The notes: generated by a model not told the origin, from the sequence alone. A stretch of DNA of 34,671 bases from Gammaproteobacteria bacterium (GCA_025357835.1 JANYLM010000098.1:1-34671), one strand, 5' to 3'; shown: positions 16,100 to 25,254, counted from the first letter of the stretch. Made by a program: numbers and translations.

Positions 16100-17544
16100 G
16101 GTTTGCCCGCCGCCAGCGCCTTGAGGAACTGGTAGTAGAACTCGACGCCGGCATAGTAGGATTCGATTCCGACCCGCTCATCCTTGCCGTGCATGCGCAC
16201 ATCGTCCCGATCGATGGCAATGCCGCTGATCCCGTAGCTCGGTATGCCCGCATACATGGTGTAAATACTATCGGACGATCCGGTGACCATGATCGGTAGC
16301 ACCGGCGCACCGGGCCATAGAGACGCCGCCACCTTGCGCAGCGAAGCCATGACGTCGGTGCGCAGCGGCGGTGGCACCATGGCCTTGCGATCCGAACCAT
16401 GGTCCGTCAATTCGCCCGTATCGGCGCGGTAGCGAACAGTGAGCTTCGGATCGTTGAACATATGAACCAAGCTCAAGCGAATTTCCTCCTGGGAGTGTCC
16501 GGGAAAGATACGGCAATTGACGTTGGCCTCCGCGCGCTGCGGCAGCGCATTGGGCGCATGGCCGGCGCTCAGCATGGTCGCCACGCAGGTGGTTCGCATG
16601 GTGGAGTTATAAAGCGCGTCCTGCGACAGCCTTTGTATCGCCGCCGGATCGGCCGGCGTCGCTAGAATTGCACGCAGGTCGGCGGCGGTCTGGTCCGTTT
16701 CGATCTTTGCCATCTGGCCGAAATACTCGCGCGTCACCGCATTCAATTCGAAGGGAAACGGTGATTTCTCGAGTACGCCGAGGGCATCCGCGACATGATA
16801 GATCGCATTGTCCGGCTTAGGCAGCGAGCTATGCCCGCCGGGATTGGTGGCGAGCACCTGGTAGTCGGCATAGAGCTTCTCGGTGGCTTCGAATTCCACG
16901 GTCAGCGGCTTGCCATGGTCCGTGCTCACACCGCCCGAGTCCGGATTAAGAACGAACTCCGCGTCGATCAGATCACGATGATTTTGCAGCAGCCAATCCA
17001 CGCCGTTCGACTTTCCGCCCTCTTCATCCGCAGTGAGCGCCAAGATGATGTCGCGATTCGGGACGAATCCTTCTTTCTTGAAGCGAATGAAATCCGTAAC
17101 TGCGATGGCATCGGCATCCTTCATATCCTGGGTGCCGCGCCCATAGTAGTAGCCGTCCTGTTCGACGAATTTGAACGGGTCGGTAGTCCAATCTTCACGC
17201 CGCGCTTCCACGACATCCAAGTGTCCGATGATCAAGATCGGCCGCAACTTCGAACCTGCCTTGCCCCGGTAGCGGGCGACCATATTTCCCTTGCGGTCGT
17301 TGGGCCCGATGACGGTCACGTCGGCCGCCGGAAAGCCGGCGTCGAGCAGGCGCTTCGCCATCGCCTGTGCGGCCACAGTGGTACTTCCCATAGAATCGGT
17401 AGTATTGATTTCGATCAATTGCTTGAGGATATCGTGCGCCGTTGCTCGCGTGACAGCGTCGCTCTGGGTGGCGGCGGACCACGCGGTTTGCCCGCACACA
17501 GCGAGAATGAAGACACCGATCGAACGGCGAGTATGATAATTCAA
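16096..17544 (-). CDS. Secreted M20/M28-clan metallopeptidase (M20 family dipeptidase-like)
   Basis: 482 residues with a cleavable-looking signal (about 1-25). Metal ligands fit the family: His108 and Asp110 in GHLDVV, Asp140 in RGTQDMKD, Glu174/Glu175 in TADEEGG (base plus ligand), Asp202 in NPDSGG and His452 in MHGKDERV. The M20 dimerisation domain lies between about 220 and 350. It probably hydrolyses peptides or acylated amino acids in the periplasm with two zinc ions. It is divergent from the amidohydrolase gene 41 bases away, and its stop overlaps the pirin relic. Substrate unknown. Confidence 0.92.
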   Translation of the reverse strand: MNYHTRRSIGVFILAVCGQTAWSAATQSDAVTRATAHDILKQLIEINTTDSMGSTTVAAQAMAKRLLDAGFPAADVTVIGPNDRKGNMVARYRGKAGSKLRPILIIGHLDVVEARREDWTTDPFKFVEQDGYYYGRGTQDMKDADAIAVTDFIRFKKEGFVPNRDIILALTADEEGGKSNGVDWLLQNHRDLIDAEFVLNPDSGGVSTDHGKPLTVEFEATEKLYADYQVLATNPGGHSSLPKPDNAIYHVADALGVLEKSPFPFELNAVTREYFGQMAKIETDQTAADLRAILATPADPAAIQRLSQDALYNSTMRTTCVATMLSAGHAPNALPQRAEANVNCRIFPGHSQEEIRLSLVHMFNDPKLTVRYRADTGELTDHGSDRKAMVPPPLRTDVMASLRKVAASLWPGAPVLPIMVTGSSDSIYTMYAGIPSYGISGIAIDRDDVRMHGKDERVGIESYYAGVEFYYQFLKALAAGKP

Positions 17545-17585
17545 GACTGAACCTCCGCGAAAAACACAAATTCAGGATGTAGCCA

Positions 17586-19355
17586 ATGTCAGCCCAAGTC
17601 AATCGAAGCGCACGCCTGCAACGCGGCTCGCTATTAATCGCCGGCCTTGTCGCCGGCTTCGCGCTGGGGACCGCCGGCATCGCTCACGCGGCGCTCCAGC
17701 CCGAGCTCATCTTATTCCACGGCCGGGTACTGACGGTGGATTCGCAGGACTCGATCGCACAAGCCCTGGCGATTCGCGACGGGAAAATCATCGCCATCGG
17801 CACCGACCAGGACATTCTGCGCCTGGCCGGCGCCGCCACGCGGCGCATCGATTTGCGGGGCCGCACCGCGACACCGGGTCTCATCGACAGTCATGCACAT
17901 ATCGCGGATGCCGGAGTGCAGCAGCTGTACCACGTGCGTCTCAGCGATACCTCATCCGTCGCCGCAGTGGTACGGCGCGTGCAGGCAGGGATTGCGGGCC
18001 TGAAGCCCGGAGAATGGCTGCAAGGTGATGGGTGGGACGAGGGCAAGCTCGCGGAACGGCGCTATGTCACCGCATCCGACCTTGATCTGGTTTCGCCGCA
18101 CAATCCGGTATGGCTGATGCACACTACAGGGCATTACGGCGTGGCCAATTCGGCAGCCATGCGCCTGGCCAAAGTCTCCGCCGCCTCCAAGGACCCGCCC
18201 GCCGGCACCATCGATCGCGATGCCCAAGGACTGCCCACCGGAGTCTTGAAGGAAGCGGCGAAGGACATGGTTCTTGATCTCATACCGCCGCCGACGGCCC
18301 AGCAACAGCGCGACGGAATATTGAAGAGCATCGACGATCTGCATCATGAAGGCATCACCGCCGTGAAGGACCCGGCGATCGGCCAGCCCGTCTGGGATGC
18401 GTATGTTGAGTTGCTTCGCGAAAACAAGTTGTCGGAACATGTTTGCGTGCTGTGGTACGCCGGCAGCACACTGGCATCCGCGCAGACGGCATTGACCTCG
18501 ATTTTGAGCGCGCCTAGGCCGCCGCAGTCGCTCGGCGACGGTCGTCTATTATCCTGCGGCGCCAAGATATTCATGGACGGCAGCGGCGGTGCGCGCACCG
18601 CGTGGATGACCCAGGAGTGGCATAAGAATTCTAGCGAAATCGACCGCGGCAACTTCGGCTACCCGTCGACGGACCCGGAGGTCTACCGTCAGATGGTTCG
18701 CCTCTTTCATCAAGCCGGTGTGCATGTCGGCACTCACGCCATCGGCGACCGCGCCATCGATTGGGTGGTGGACACCTACGCGCAGGTGCTGCGCGAAACA
18801 CCCACGCTGGGCCTCCGGCACAGCATCATTCACGCCAACATCCCCAGCGATCATGCCATCAAAACCATGGCTGACCTCGAAGGGCGCTACGACGCCGCCT
18901 ATCCGGAAGTGCAGGCGCCCTTCATGTGGTGGATCGGTGACACCTATGCCGGCAACTTCGGGCCGGAACGTTCGGCGCGCCTGGTGCCGCTCAATACCTT
19001 TCTGAAAAACGGCATTCGTTGGGGGGGCGGCTCGGACTATTCGGTCACACCCATCGCCGCACGCTATGGGCTCTGGGCATCGGTCGAGCGGGAAACGCTG
19101 CAGGGCACGTATGGAGCGCATCCCTTCGGCACCGGCGAATCGGTGGACATTCACGCCGCGCTGCACTCGTATACCATTTGGGGAGCGCATCAGCTGTTTC
19201 TCGACGGCCGCATCGGCTCGCTCGAGATCGGGAAGGAAGCCGATATCGCCGTTTGGGACCGCGATATGTACACCATGCCGGCTCGGGAATTGCGCAATCT
19301 CAAATGCACTATGACTCTGCTGCACGGCCAAGTGGTGTTCGACTCGGGCGGCTGA
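17586..19355 (+). CDS. Exported amidohydrolase, YtcJ-like (amidohydrolase family 3)
   Basis: 589 residues. An N-terminal hydrophobic signal ends near IAHAA (about residue 36). The metal-binding HxH is His103/His105 in LIDSHAHIADAG, and later metal-binding segments include GTHAIGDRAID and HSIIHANIPS. A C-terminal GKEADIAVWDRDMY segment closes the composite beta-sandwich typical of the superfamily. It would hydrolyse an amide or related bond in the periplasm; YtcJ-type substrates are mostly unknown. Transcribed away from the M20 peptidase, suggesting linked degradation of a peptide or amide compound (inference). Confidence 0.9.
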   Translation: MSAQVNRSARLQRGSLLIAGLVAGFALGTAGIAHAALQPELILFHGRVLTVDSQDSIAQALAIRDGKIIAIGTDQDILRLAGAATRRIDLRGRTATPGLIDSHAHIADAGVQQLYHVRLSDTSSVAAVVRRVQAGIAGLKPGEWLQGDGWDEGKLAERRYVTASDLDLVSPHNPVWLMHTTGHYGVANSAAMRLAKVSAASKDPPAGTIDRDAQGLPTGVLKEAAKDMVLDLIPPPTAQQQRDGILKSIDDLHHEGITAVKDPAIGQPVWDAYVELLRENKLSEHVCVLWYAGSTLASAQTALTSILSAPRPPQSLGDGRLLSCGAKIFMDGSGGARTAWMTQEWHKNSSEIDRGNFGYPSTDPEVYRQMVRLFHQAGVHVGTHAIGDRAIDWVVDTYAQVLRETPTLGLRHSIIHANIPSDHAIKTMADLEGRYDAAYPEVQAPFMWWIGDTYAGNFGPERSARLVPLNTFLKNGIRWGGGSDYSVTPIAARYGLWASVERETLQGTYGAHPFGTGESVDIHAALHSYTIWGAHQLFLDGRIGSLEIGKEADIAVWDRDMYTMPARELRNLKCTMTLLHGQVVFDSGG

Positions 19356-19375
19356 TAACGATGCTATTCTGCACC

Positions 19376-19392
19376 GCAGTTGCGACAACTGC
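19376..19392. repeat. Short perfect hairpin before folE
   Basis: GCAGTTG-CGA-CAACTGC is a 7-base perfect stem with a 3-base loop between the amidohydrolase stop and folE, ending a few bases before the GGGGAG at 19395-19400. There is no T-tract, so it is not an intrinsic terminator. It could affect folE translation, or be chance. Confidence 0.35.
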
Positions 19393-19408
19393 CCGGGGAG
19401 CCTAGGAA

Positions 19409-20011
19409 ATGGTCAAGAGAAAGAGCCGCACTGTGACCCGCGCCGCGGCTGAATCCGCGGTGCGGACGTTGCTGCGCTGGGCCGGCGAGGACCCGCTGCG
19501 CGAGGGCCTGCGTGACACTCCAAAGCGCGTCGTCGACGCCTACGGCGATTGGTTCTCTGGGTATTCGATAGACCCGGGCGCGTACCTACGCCGCACCTTC
19601 GAAGAAGTGGCGGGCTACGACGAAATGGTAGTGCTGCGCGATATTAGTTTCGAATCGTTTTGCGAACATCACATGGCGCCTATCATCGGTCGCGCCCATG
19701 TCGGCTACCTGCCCACCGACCGAGTCGTCGGCATCAGCAAGCTCGCGCGAGTCGTCGAAGGCTATGCGCGCCGCTTGCAGGTGCAGGAGAAGCTCACCTC
19801 GCAAATCGCCGCGTGCATCAACGAGGTTCTCAAACCGCGAGGCGTCGGAGTCGTGATCGATGCCGTACATCAGTGTATGACGACGCGCGGCGTCCACAAA
19901 CGCGGCGTCTCCATGGTCACCAGTAAAATGCTGGGCACCTTCCGTGCGGATGCCAGCACGCGCGCGGAGTTCTTGCGCTTCATCGACATCGAGGGCCGCG
20001 CTCAACGCTGA
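19409..20011 (+). CDS. folE: GTP cyclohydrolase I
   Basis: 200 residues. It converts GTP to 7,8-dihydroneopterin triphosphate, the first step of folate synthesis, as a homodecamer. Zinc ligands are Cys85 and His88 in [12 protein letters not shown] and Cys156 in [28 protein letters not shown] (160-179) is the conserved GTP-binding tail. GGGGAG and AGGA lie upstream of the ATG. It follows the amidohydrolase by 53 bases, probably by position rather than function, and its stop is immediately next to the end of the convergent zinc-ribbon gene. Confidence 0.96.
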   Translation: MVKRKSRTVTRAAAESAVRTLLRWAGEDPLREGLRDTPKRVVDAYGDWFSGYSIDPGAYLRRTFEEVAGYDEMVVLRDISFESFCEHHMAPIIGRAHVGYLPTDRVVGISKLARVVEGYARRLQVQEKLTSQIAACINEVLKPRGVGVVIDAVHQCMTTRGVHKRGVSMVTSKMLGTFRADASTRAEFLRFIDIEGRAQR

Positions 20012-20374
20012 TCAGTTTCGTCTGCGCTCGGGGGCGGGGTTTACCGGCATCAAGTCGACCGAAAAACTATATTTGTGCTTCTCGCCGGGATGCAGGGCGC
20101 CGACGCCCACGACTTGACGCGCAATTTTCTCGCCGCGTTCGTTGGTGATCGAGATCACCACGCAGTATTCGCAACTCTCGCCGCGCCCAGCGTGCTGAAT
20201 CGATCCTTCGATGCGCATCGCCGACACCGCCTCCGCCTGCGGTTCGGCATTCGCGGAATTGAAGCGCAGATGGTGCTGGCACCCCGGACATATGTTGGCG
20301 CTCTGCAGCACCACCGCCTTGCAGTGCGGACATATTCGTGTCGCGCCTAGGGTGCCGGCCCGAGCGACGCTCAT
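20012..20374 (-). CDS. Small zinc-ribbon protein of unknown function
   Basis: 120 residues. Cys15-x2-Cys18 (CPHC) and Cys29-x2-Cys32 (CPGC) form a classic zinc ribbon. The remainder (ISITNERGEKIARQVVGVGALHPGEKHKYSF and similar) looks like a beta-rich domain. No family is recognised with certainty. It begins 2 bases after the bactofilin stop, so the two are co-transcribed, suggesting a role alongside the cytoskeletal polymer (inference). It is convergent with folE, with no gap between the stops. Confidence 0.8.
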   Translation of the reverse strand: MSVARAGTLGATRICPHCKAVVLQSANICPGCQHHLRFNSANAEPQAEAVSAMRIEGSIQHAGRGESCEYCVVISITNERGEKIARQVVGVGALHPGEKHKYSFSVDLMPVNPAPERRRN

Positions 20375-20376
20375 GA

Positions 20377-20892
20377 CTACCCGGCGCCGCTCACCAAGCC
20401 CGGTTTCATCTTGACCTTCTCATCCTCCCAGCCGAATTCGACGTGGCCGCGCATGCGAGAGCCGGCTGCGACCGTAATCGATCCTGCCTTCACGTCACCG
20501 ACGATGACGCCTCCTTCCTGCACGTCGACCCGCTTGGCGGATTCGATGTTGCCCTGAAGCTCGCCGCCCACCACCACGATGCTGGCCAATACTTGACCGG
20601 TCAAATGGGCACCGGGTTCGATATTGAAATTCCCGTCGATGCGGACGTCGCCTTTGAAACGGCCTGCAATGCGTACATTGCCGGAGCCCTCGATCTTGCC
20701 CTCGATGGTCAGATTCGCGGCGATGACGGATTCCCCGCCCTCCGATGAAGTCTTGGGGGTGGGGCGGCGCGGCGACACGGCCAGCGCCGGATCACTCGTG
20801 TTGCGCTCCGGCAAACTGCGCTCCGGCGGCGGCGATGGGGGGACAGCGGAACCCGCAGTTGCGGGCGTGGGTTTTTCGTTCCAAAGCGCCAT
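20377..20892 (-). CDS. Bactofilin (polymer-forming cytoskeletal protein)
   Basis: 171 residues. The core (about 57-155) is the repetitive right-handed beta-helix: GKIEGSGNVRIAGRFKGDVRIDG, then HLTGQVLASIVVVGGELQGNIES. A Pro/Ser-rich N-terminal tail and a short C-terminal tail flank it, as usual. Bactofilins form filaments at the membrane and help set shape, stalks or polarity. GGGAG at 20906-20902 lies 9 bases before the ATG. It is the first gene of a two-gene operon with the zinc-ribbon protein. No M23 endopeptidase partner is adjacent. Confidence 0.93.
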   Translation of the reverse strand: MALWNEKPTPATAGSAVPPSPPPERSLPERNTSDPALAVSPRRPTPKTSSEGGESVIAANLTIEGKIEGSGNVRIAGRFKGDVRIDGNFNIEPGAHLTGQVLASIVVVGGELQGNIESAKRVDVQEGGVIVGDVKAGSITVAAGSRMRGHVEFGWEDEKVKMKPGLVSGAG

Positions 20893-20925
20893 GTGTTAAC
20901 TCTCCCATTGATATGGTGACTAAAG

Positions 20926-20953
20926 ATTACACGCTAACGCCTCGAAATGTCAT
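20926..20953 (-). promoter_or_regulatory. Predicted promoter of the bactofilin operon
   Basis: On the minus strand: ATGACA (20953-20948), a 16-base spacer, TGTAAT (20931-20926). Each box matches 5 of 6 consensus bases. The predicted start leaves a leader of about 25-30 bases carrying the GGGAG ribosome site. Confidence 0.5.
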
Positions 20954-21000
20954 CGGGCCACTGTCTTATAATGGAGACGGTGAACCCCGACGCGAGACCC

Positions 21001-21900
21001 TTACCGGCTATTCGTCCGGGTTTCCCCTTCAGCCGGGGGCTTACCGCGGGCCACATCGAGCAAACCGCACACTTCGCGCACTCCTTGCAGGATGCGTGGC
21101 GCCATTCGGCCGACCAGCGACGGGTCCACCGTGAACACATGATTTCGGCGCACCGCTCGAAGGTCTGAAAATCGGCTCCATTCGAGCGTCTGCCGCACGC
21201 CCTCGGCGCCTGTGGCGGCGATCAATATCACGTCGGGATTGCGCGCGAGCACCGCTTCCTTGTCGATGGCCGGAGCCAGAGTGGGGAGTTCGGCGAAGAC
21301 ATTGTCGCCGCCGCATAGCGACAGTACTTCGTTGACCACGTGTTCGCCCGACAGTGTGTACAAGGGACGGTCCCATACTTGGTAGAAGACCTTCAGACGC
21401 GGGCGCGCGGCATACTCTGTACGCAGTTGCGCGAGTTCCGTCCGGTAACGGCGCGCGGCGGCGGCCGCCACCGTCTCGGTGCCGGCGAGCCGGCCGAATT
21501 CAAGCAGCGTCGTACCGATATCGTCTAGATGGCGCTGATCGGTGACATACAGCCGTAGGTTCAGGCCCGCCAGTTCGGCTTTGCGGCGCGCGGGCGTGCC
21601 GGAGTCCCATAGCACGATCAGTGTGGGCTTGAGTTTCAACAAGCCTTCGACATCGAGCGCCGCCGGTTCGCCCACGCGCGCAATGCCAGCGACCTCGGCA
21701 GGGTAGTCGCTGGAATCGTCGACGCCGACAATTCGGTCGCCGGCCCCGGCAGCGAACAACAATTCCGTGATATGTGGACTCAGACTGACGATTCTCGGCC
21801 CTGTTTCAGCCGCATCGGCCGGGCACGTGCCGCCGGCGCAAATGGCCGCGCAGCCTAGCGTGAGCGTCAAACTCAGAATACAGGTGCGCCGAATCGCCAT
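21001..21900 (-). CDS. BtuF-like periplasmic substrate-binding protein of an ABC transporter
   Basis: 299 residues from the ATG at 21900, starting MAIRRTC with a Sec signal to about residue 31. A further in-frame start at 21960 would run into the divergent aminotransferase gene. The mature part begins with RIVSLSPHITELLFAAGAGDRIVGVDD, the hallmark of vitamin B12 or iron-siderophore binding proteins of the helical-backbone class. BtuF delivers cobalamin to BtuCD, but no permease or ATPase gene is in the window. Cobalamin is the best guess; heme or siderophore are alternatives. No cobalamin riboswitch fits the 48-base upstream gap. Confidence 0.85.
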   Translation of the reverse strand: MAIRRTCILSLTLTLGCAAICAGGTCPADAAETGPRIVSLSPHITELLFAAGAGDRIVGVDDSSDYPAEVAGIARVGEPAALDVEGLLKLKPTLIVLWDSGTPARRKAELAGLNLRLYVTDQRHLDDIGTTLLEFGRLAGTETVAAAAARRYRTELAQLRTEYAARPRLKVFYQVWDRPLYTLSGEHVVNEVLSLCGGDNVFAELPTLAPAIDKEAVLARNPDVILIAATGAEGVRQTLEWSRFSDLRAVRRNHVFTVDPSLVGRMAPRILQGVREVCGLLDVARGKPPAEGETRTNSR

Positions 21901-21948
21901 GTCGGCATGGACTATAATGCGAGCGGACAAAAAATGGGGTATTAACTC

Positions 21949-23145
21949 TTGTTTCAGCAACTTAAGCGGTTGAATCCGGATTCGATTCTCGGGCTAATGA
22001 CGAAATATCGAGCCGACATGTCACCCATCAAGGTAGACCTCGGCGTGGGTGTGTACCGCGACCTGAGCGGCAATACCCCGGTGCTCGCCAGCGTGCGTCG
22101 AGCCGAGCAGGAAATTTTAGGCAAGCAGACCACGAAATCCTACGTGGCGGCCGCCGGACGCGAGGAATTCAACAGCGCCGTGGAAGAAATGGTCCTAGGG
22201 GCCGCGCATGCGACGCGCCGCGACCGGCGCGCGCGGACCGTGCAGACACCGGGGGGGTGCGGCGCCCTAAGGGTGGGAGCAGAACTGATTCGCGCGGCGG
22301 CACCCGCCGTTTCGGTGCACGTCAGCGATCCAACCTGGGGCAATCACACGCCCTTGCTGGGTAGTTCGGGGCTGCGGCTGGAGCGCTACCCCTACTACGA
22401 TCCGGCCGCGCACCAGCTGCGTTTCCAGGCGATGCTCGAACGCCTCGACCGCGCCGCTGAAGGCGACGTGGTACTGGTCCACGGCTGTTGTCACAACCCT
22501 ACCGGTGCCGATCTCGATCTGGGGCAGTGGCAGGCGCTGGCGCAATTGTTAGCGCGCCGTCGTCTGGTGCCGTTTCTGGATCTCGCTTATCAGGGCTTCG
22601 CCGTCGATCTGGACACGGACGCGGCCGGCGTGCGCCTGGTCGCCGAACAAGTTCCGGAAGCGCTGATCGCCATATCGTTTTCGAAGAACTTGGGCCTGTA
22701 TCGCGAGCGCGTCGGCGCGTTGATCTCGATCAGTGAAAACGAGGCCCGCGCCGATGCGGTCTTGAGTCATGTGCTGCAAATCGCACGCAGCATCTATTCC
22801 ATGCCGCCGGATCACGGCGCCGCGATAGCCGCGCATATTTTTGCGGACTTGACCCTCAAGAAAGAGTGGATCGAGGAGCTTACCGCCATGCGCACCCGGA
22901 TAGCCGATATGCGCGGACTCCTCAGCCGGGAGCTGCGCCGGGCCATTGGAGACGGCACCTTCGATTTCATTCGCGCGCAACGCGGCATGTTTTCTCTGCT
23001 GGGAGTTTCGCCCCAGGCCGTGGAGCGTCTGCGCGACCAGCACCACATCTACATGACGTCGGACAGTCGTATGAATCTCGCCGGCATCATGCCCCACAAC
23101 GTCGCTTACGTTGCCGAAGCCATCAGCGCCGAACGGCTCGATTAA
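21949..23145 (+). CDS. tyrB: Aromatic amino acid / aspartate aminotransferase
   Basis: 398 residues, class I PLP-dependent. N terminus MFQQLKRLNPDSILGLM fits the family, which supports the TTG start at 21949; TGGGGT at 21935-21940 is a weak ribosome site. Catalytic residues are visible: HNPTG (cofactor-binding Asn), LDLAYQGF (Asp and Tyr), SFSKNLGLYRERVG (Schiff-base Lys) and SDSRMNLAG (carboxylate-binding Arg). It moves amino groups between aromatic or acidic amino acids and 2-oxo acids. A TATAAT box lies at 21913-21918, with a poor -35. Its stop overlaps the convergent HDOD gene by 4 bases. tyrB versus aspC cannot be decided here. Confidence 0.9.
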   Translation: MFQQLKRLNPDSILGLMTKYRADMSPIKVDLGVGVYRDLSGNTPVLASVRRAEQEILGKQTTKSYVAAAGREEFNSAVEEMVLGAAHATRRDRRARTVQTPGGCGALRVGAELIRAAAPAVSVHVSDPTWGNHTPLLGSSGLRLERYPYYDPAAHQLRFQAMLERLDRAAEGDVVLVHGCCHNPTGADLDLGQWQALAQLLARRRLVPFLDLAYQGFAVDLDTDAAGVRLVAEQVPEALIAISFSKNLGLYRERVGALISISENEARADAVLSHVLQIARSIYSMPPDHGAAIAAHIFADLTLKKEWIEELTAMRTRIADMRGLLSRELRRAIGDGTFDFIRAQRGMFSLLGVSPQAVERLRDQHHIYMTSDSRMNLAGIMPHNVAYVAEAISAERLD

Positions 23146-24047
23146 TTACCGAGGGCCTGACTGAGCGCCGTGACTTCGGCGGCGGATTCGCTCATCACGG
23201 CCGCAGTCTTCTCCTCGCCCAAGCCGAGGCGTTTGGCGGCCCCCAGGTCGGCCAAAGCGATTTCGAGGCCGGGAATATGCCCGGTATGCGAAGCCATGAG
23301 AATCGCGATGGCGACGACATCGGTCAAATCGGCCGGACCCCCCTCCGTTCGGCTGAAATCCGCCTGGTCACCCACGGCATTCGCCATCGGTTCAGAGAAA
23401 TTCCAACTCTCCAGAATGGCCTTGCCGATGGAGGCATGCCAGTCCTCGATGATTTGCGTCAGCGTCGTGTCGCTGGTAAACAGTTCCGGATGATCGGTCG
23501 CCCGCGTCAACACATACAATTTACCGATGCCGTGCATCATGCCGGTGAGCATGGCTTCGTCCGGATTGACCTGAGTGCAATTTCTCGCTAGCACATAGGC
23601 ATAAGCCGCCACCAAGGTGCTTCTTTCCCACAGATCGGTGAGGTGGTGCTCCAAGCCCACCAGCTTATTGCTCTTGCGGATCTGTGCCATCGAAAAGGAG
23701 ATCGAGGCGCTGCGCACCATGTTGTAACCGATCCGATTGATGGCCGTTCGCAAATCGTTGACCGGCTTGCCGGTGCGATTGATCGATGCAGAATTCGAAA
23801 TCCGCAGCAGCCTCGCCGCCAGGGCCGGCTCGGAACCGACCACCCGGACCACTTGTTCCAACGAAGAGTTCGAGTCCGACAAGACTCGCCTCACCCGGAC
23901 CGCTATTTCCGGGAAGGAGGGGAGGTCCACGTTGCCGCGAGATAACTCCGCCGCCAGGGTGCGGACGAAATCAAATGCGACGTTGGATTCGGCTTCCGAT
24001 TGTGTATTCGTCAAATTCGCGCTCACTGACCACGACGCCGCTGTCAC
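23142..24047 (-). CDS. HDOD domain protein (signalling/regulatory)
   Basis: 301 residues. The HDOD domain covers about 35-235: LPSFPEIAVRVRRVLSDSNS, ALAARLLRISNSA, and INRIGYNMVRS are hallmarks, and MMHGIGKLYVL replaces the catalytic HD pair. HDOD proteins act in signal transduction in Proteobacteria without known phosphohydrolase activity. No GGDEF or other output domain is attached. The outermost GTG at 24047 has no clear ribosome site, and later starts (for example the GTG at 24026) are possible. Convergent with the aminotransferase, stops overlapping. Confidence 0.88.
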   Translation of the reverse strand: MTAASWSVSANLTNTQSEAESNVAFDFVRTLAAELSRGNVDLPSFPEIAVRVRRVLSDSNSSLEQVVRVVGSEPALAARLLRISNSASINRTGKPVNDLRTAINRIGYNMVRSASISFSMAQIRKSNKLVGLEHHLTDLWERSTLVAAYAYVLARNCTQVNPDEAMLTGMMHGIGKLYVLTRATDHPELFTSDTTLTQIIEDWHASIGKAILESWNFSEPMANAVGDQADFSRTEGGPADLTDVVAIAILMASHTGHIPGLEIALADLGAAKRLGLGEEKTAAVMSESAAEVTALSQALGN

Positions 24048-24195
24048 GCCGAAATGCCGGCCCGAAGCAAAGGAATCGACCGATAGCGGCCGTTCTTGAG
24101 CGCAGTCGCGCAGAATTCATTGAATATCGAAGCTGCGTCCCGATCCCGGCGGTGTATCCGCCATCTGTCAAATTCGCCCACCGAGGGGCTCTATT

Positions 24196-24714
24196 TCACC
24201 GCAAGGCCGAGGGCCGGCTCTGGAAGCGCTGCTGAACCTCGCCGTGGCGCGAACGTTCCGTATAGCTGCCGCCGCAGTAGTCGGCGACCACTTGCCGCCA
24301 AAACGCCACAGCACCCGGATTGCGCAGGTATTCGACGATTTGCCAGCTTCCAGCGAATCGGTCGAAAATCAACGTCGCCGCGTCGCGGCCCATGCCCACC
24401 CGGCGATGCTGCTTACGCACGAAGAATTCGGACATGCGATAGTCAGACGCGAGTTCGCCGGCGGTTGGTATCCGCGGCCGTGTCACCAGCGCAAAGCCCA
24501 CGGGTTCGGGTCCTTTGAGAATCAGCAGCGGATGCGCGTGGTCGTTGGAGAACCAGTTAGCAAAGATTTCGTCTTCGCGCGGATTGTCGGCGCCTATGAC
24601 GGAAAATAGGCCCGTGTTTAGGTCGGCCAGGGAGTCGATGTATTCGCCGTACACATCTTGGATCCACTGGCGATCCTTCTTCGAGTGCCTGCAGTCGCGA
24701 ATACTGACTAGCAA
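24196..24714 (-). CDS. GNAT-family N-acetyltransferase
   Basis: 172 residues. SEFFVRKQHRRVGMGRDAA is the acetyl-CoA pyrophosphate loop (motif A, Q/RxxGxG), followed by QIVEYLRNPGAVAFWRQV (motif B region). The fold transfers an acetyl group from acetyl-CoA to an unknown amine substrate. No ATG is available; the TTG at 24714 has a GGA about 5 bases upstream. It stands 148 bases before the HDOD gene and beyond the predicted terminator of the lipoprotein gene. Confidence 0.85.
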   Translation of the reverse strand: MLVSIRDCRHSKKDRQWIQDVYGEYIDSLADLNTGLFSVIGADNPREDEIFANWFSNDHAHPLLILKGPEPVGFALVTRPRIPTAGELASDYRMSEFFVRKQHRRVGMGRDAATLIFDRFAGSWQIVEYLRNPGAVAFWRQVVADYCGGSYTERSRHGEVQQRFQSRPSALR

Positions 24715-24737
24715 AGAAATCCGCTTCCCGATCCTTT

Positions 24738-24784
24738 AAAAAACACAGCCCGGACGAACGTGCCTAATGGCCGCCCGCCCGGGC
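24738..24784 (-). terminator. Predicted intrinsic terminator after the Ala-rich lipoprotein gene
   Basis: On the minus strand, GCCCGG (24784-24779) and CCGGGC (24753-24748) flank a long, partly structured loop, followed by TGTGTTTTTT ending at 24738. The T-tract is good; the 6-base stem with a roughly 25-base loop is only moderate. Confidence 0.5.
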
Positions 24785-24809
24785 ATGTGGGATCAGCTAT
24801 CGAACCGAA

Positions 24810-25028
24810 TTACGGCTTCGCAGCGGCTGCTGCGCTCGAAGCTGCGTCAGCGGCTGAGCTCGCAGCTGCAGCGGCATCGGAGGCGGCAGAGGCAGCGGCT
24901 TCCGCAGCCGGCGCGGCGGCCGCCGGAGGAGCCGTTTCAACAACCGGGGCAGGAGCCTCGGTCTTGCTGCCGCAGGCACTCAGCACGAATGCAGCGACAA
25001 AAGCGCTTAAAGCAAGTTTGGTCTTCAT
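24810..25028 (-). CDS. Small Ala/Pro-rich lipoprotein
   Basis: 72 residues. MKTKLALSAFVAAFVLSAC is a lipoprotein signal with lipobox LSAC (Cys19). The mature part is low-complexity: a short Pro/Ala stretch, then runs of Ala with Ser, Asp and Glu every few residues, probably helical. It would be anchored in a membrane, probably the outer one since the residue after Cys is Gly. Function unknown; such Ala-rich lipoproteins may be structural or span the periplasm like Lpp. A GGGG run 9 bases upstream is a weak ribosome site. The long open frames on the other strand follow from the repetitive codons. Confidence 0.8.
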   Translation of the reverse strand: MKTKLALSAFVAAFVLSACGSKTEAPAPVVETAPPAAAAPAAEAAASAASDAAAAASSAADAASSAAAAAKP

Positions 25029-25254
25029 CTATCGATACCCCAGAAATAATAAGAATAAATTTTAAGGCCGAGCATGTTGTTGGGCCTTCACCCAAGTCTC
25101 CGCTGCGATTTTAGAGTGTTTTTCCCCAATTTCATATCTCTTTCGCGACCCCCCTAGCGCCTTTAACGCTTTGCATTCGCAAGTGGGGTTAAAGGTCTAT
25201 AGCTACCGCGGCGTCTGGCGCATACTTTGGGCTTTACGGTCGGTAGGAGTACAT

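Noticed and set aside
21901..21948. Cobalamin riboswitch upstream of the BtuF-like gene
   Set aside because: The gap is only 48 bases and shows no B12-box-like conserved sequence.
24760..25065. Ala-rich open frame on the plus strand opposite the small lipoprotein
   Set aside because: It reads the complement of the same repetitive Ala codons; only the minus-strand frame has a lipoprotein signal.
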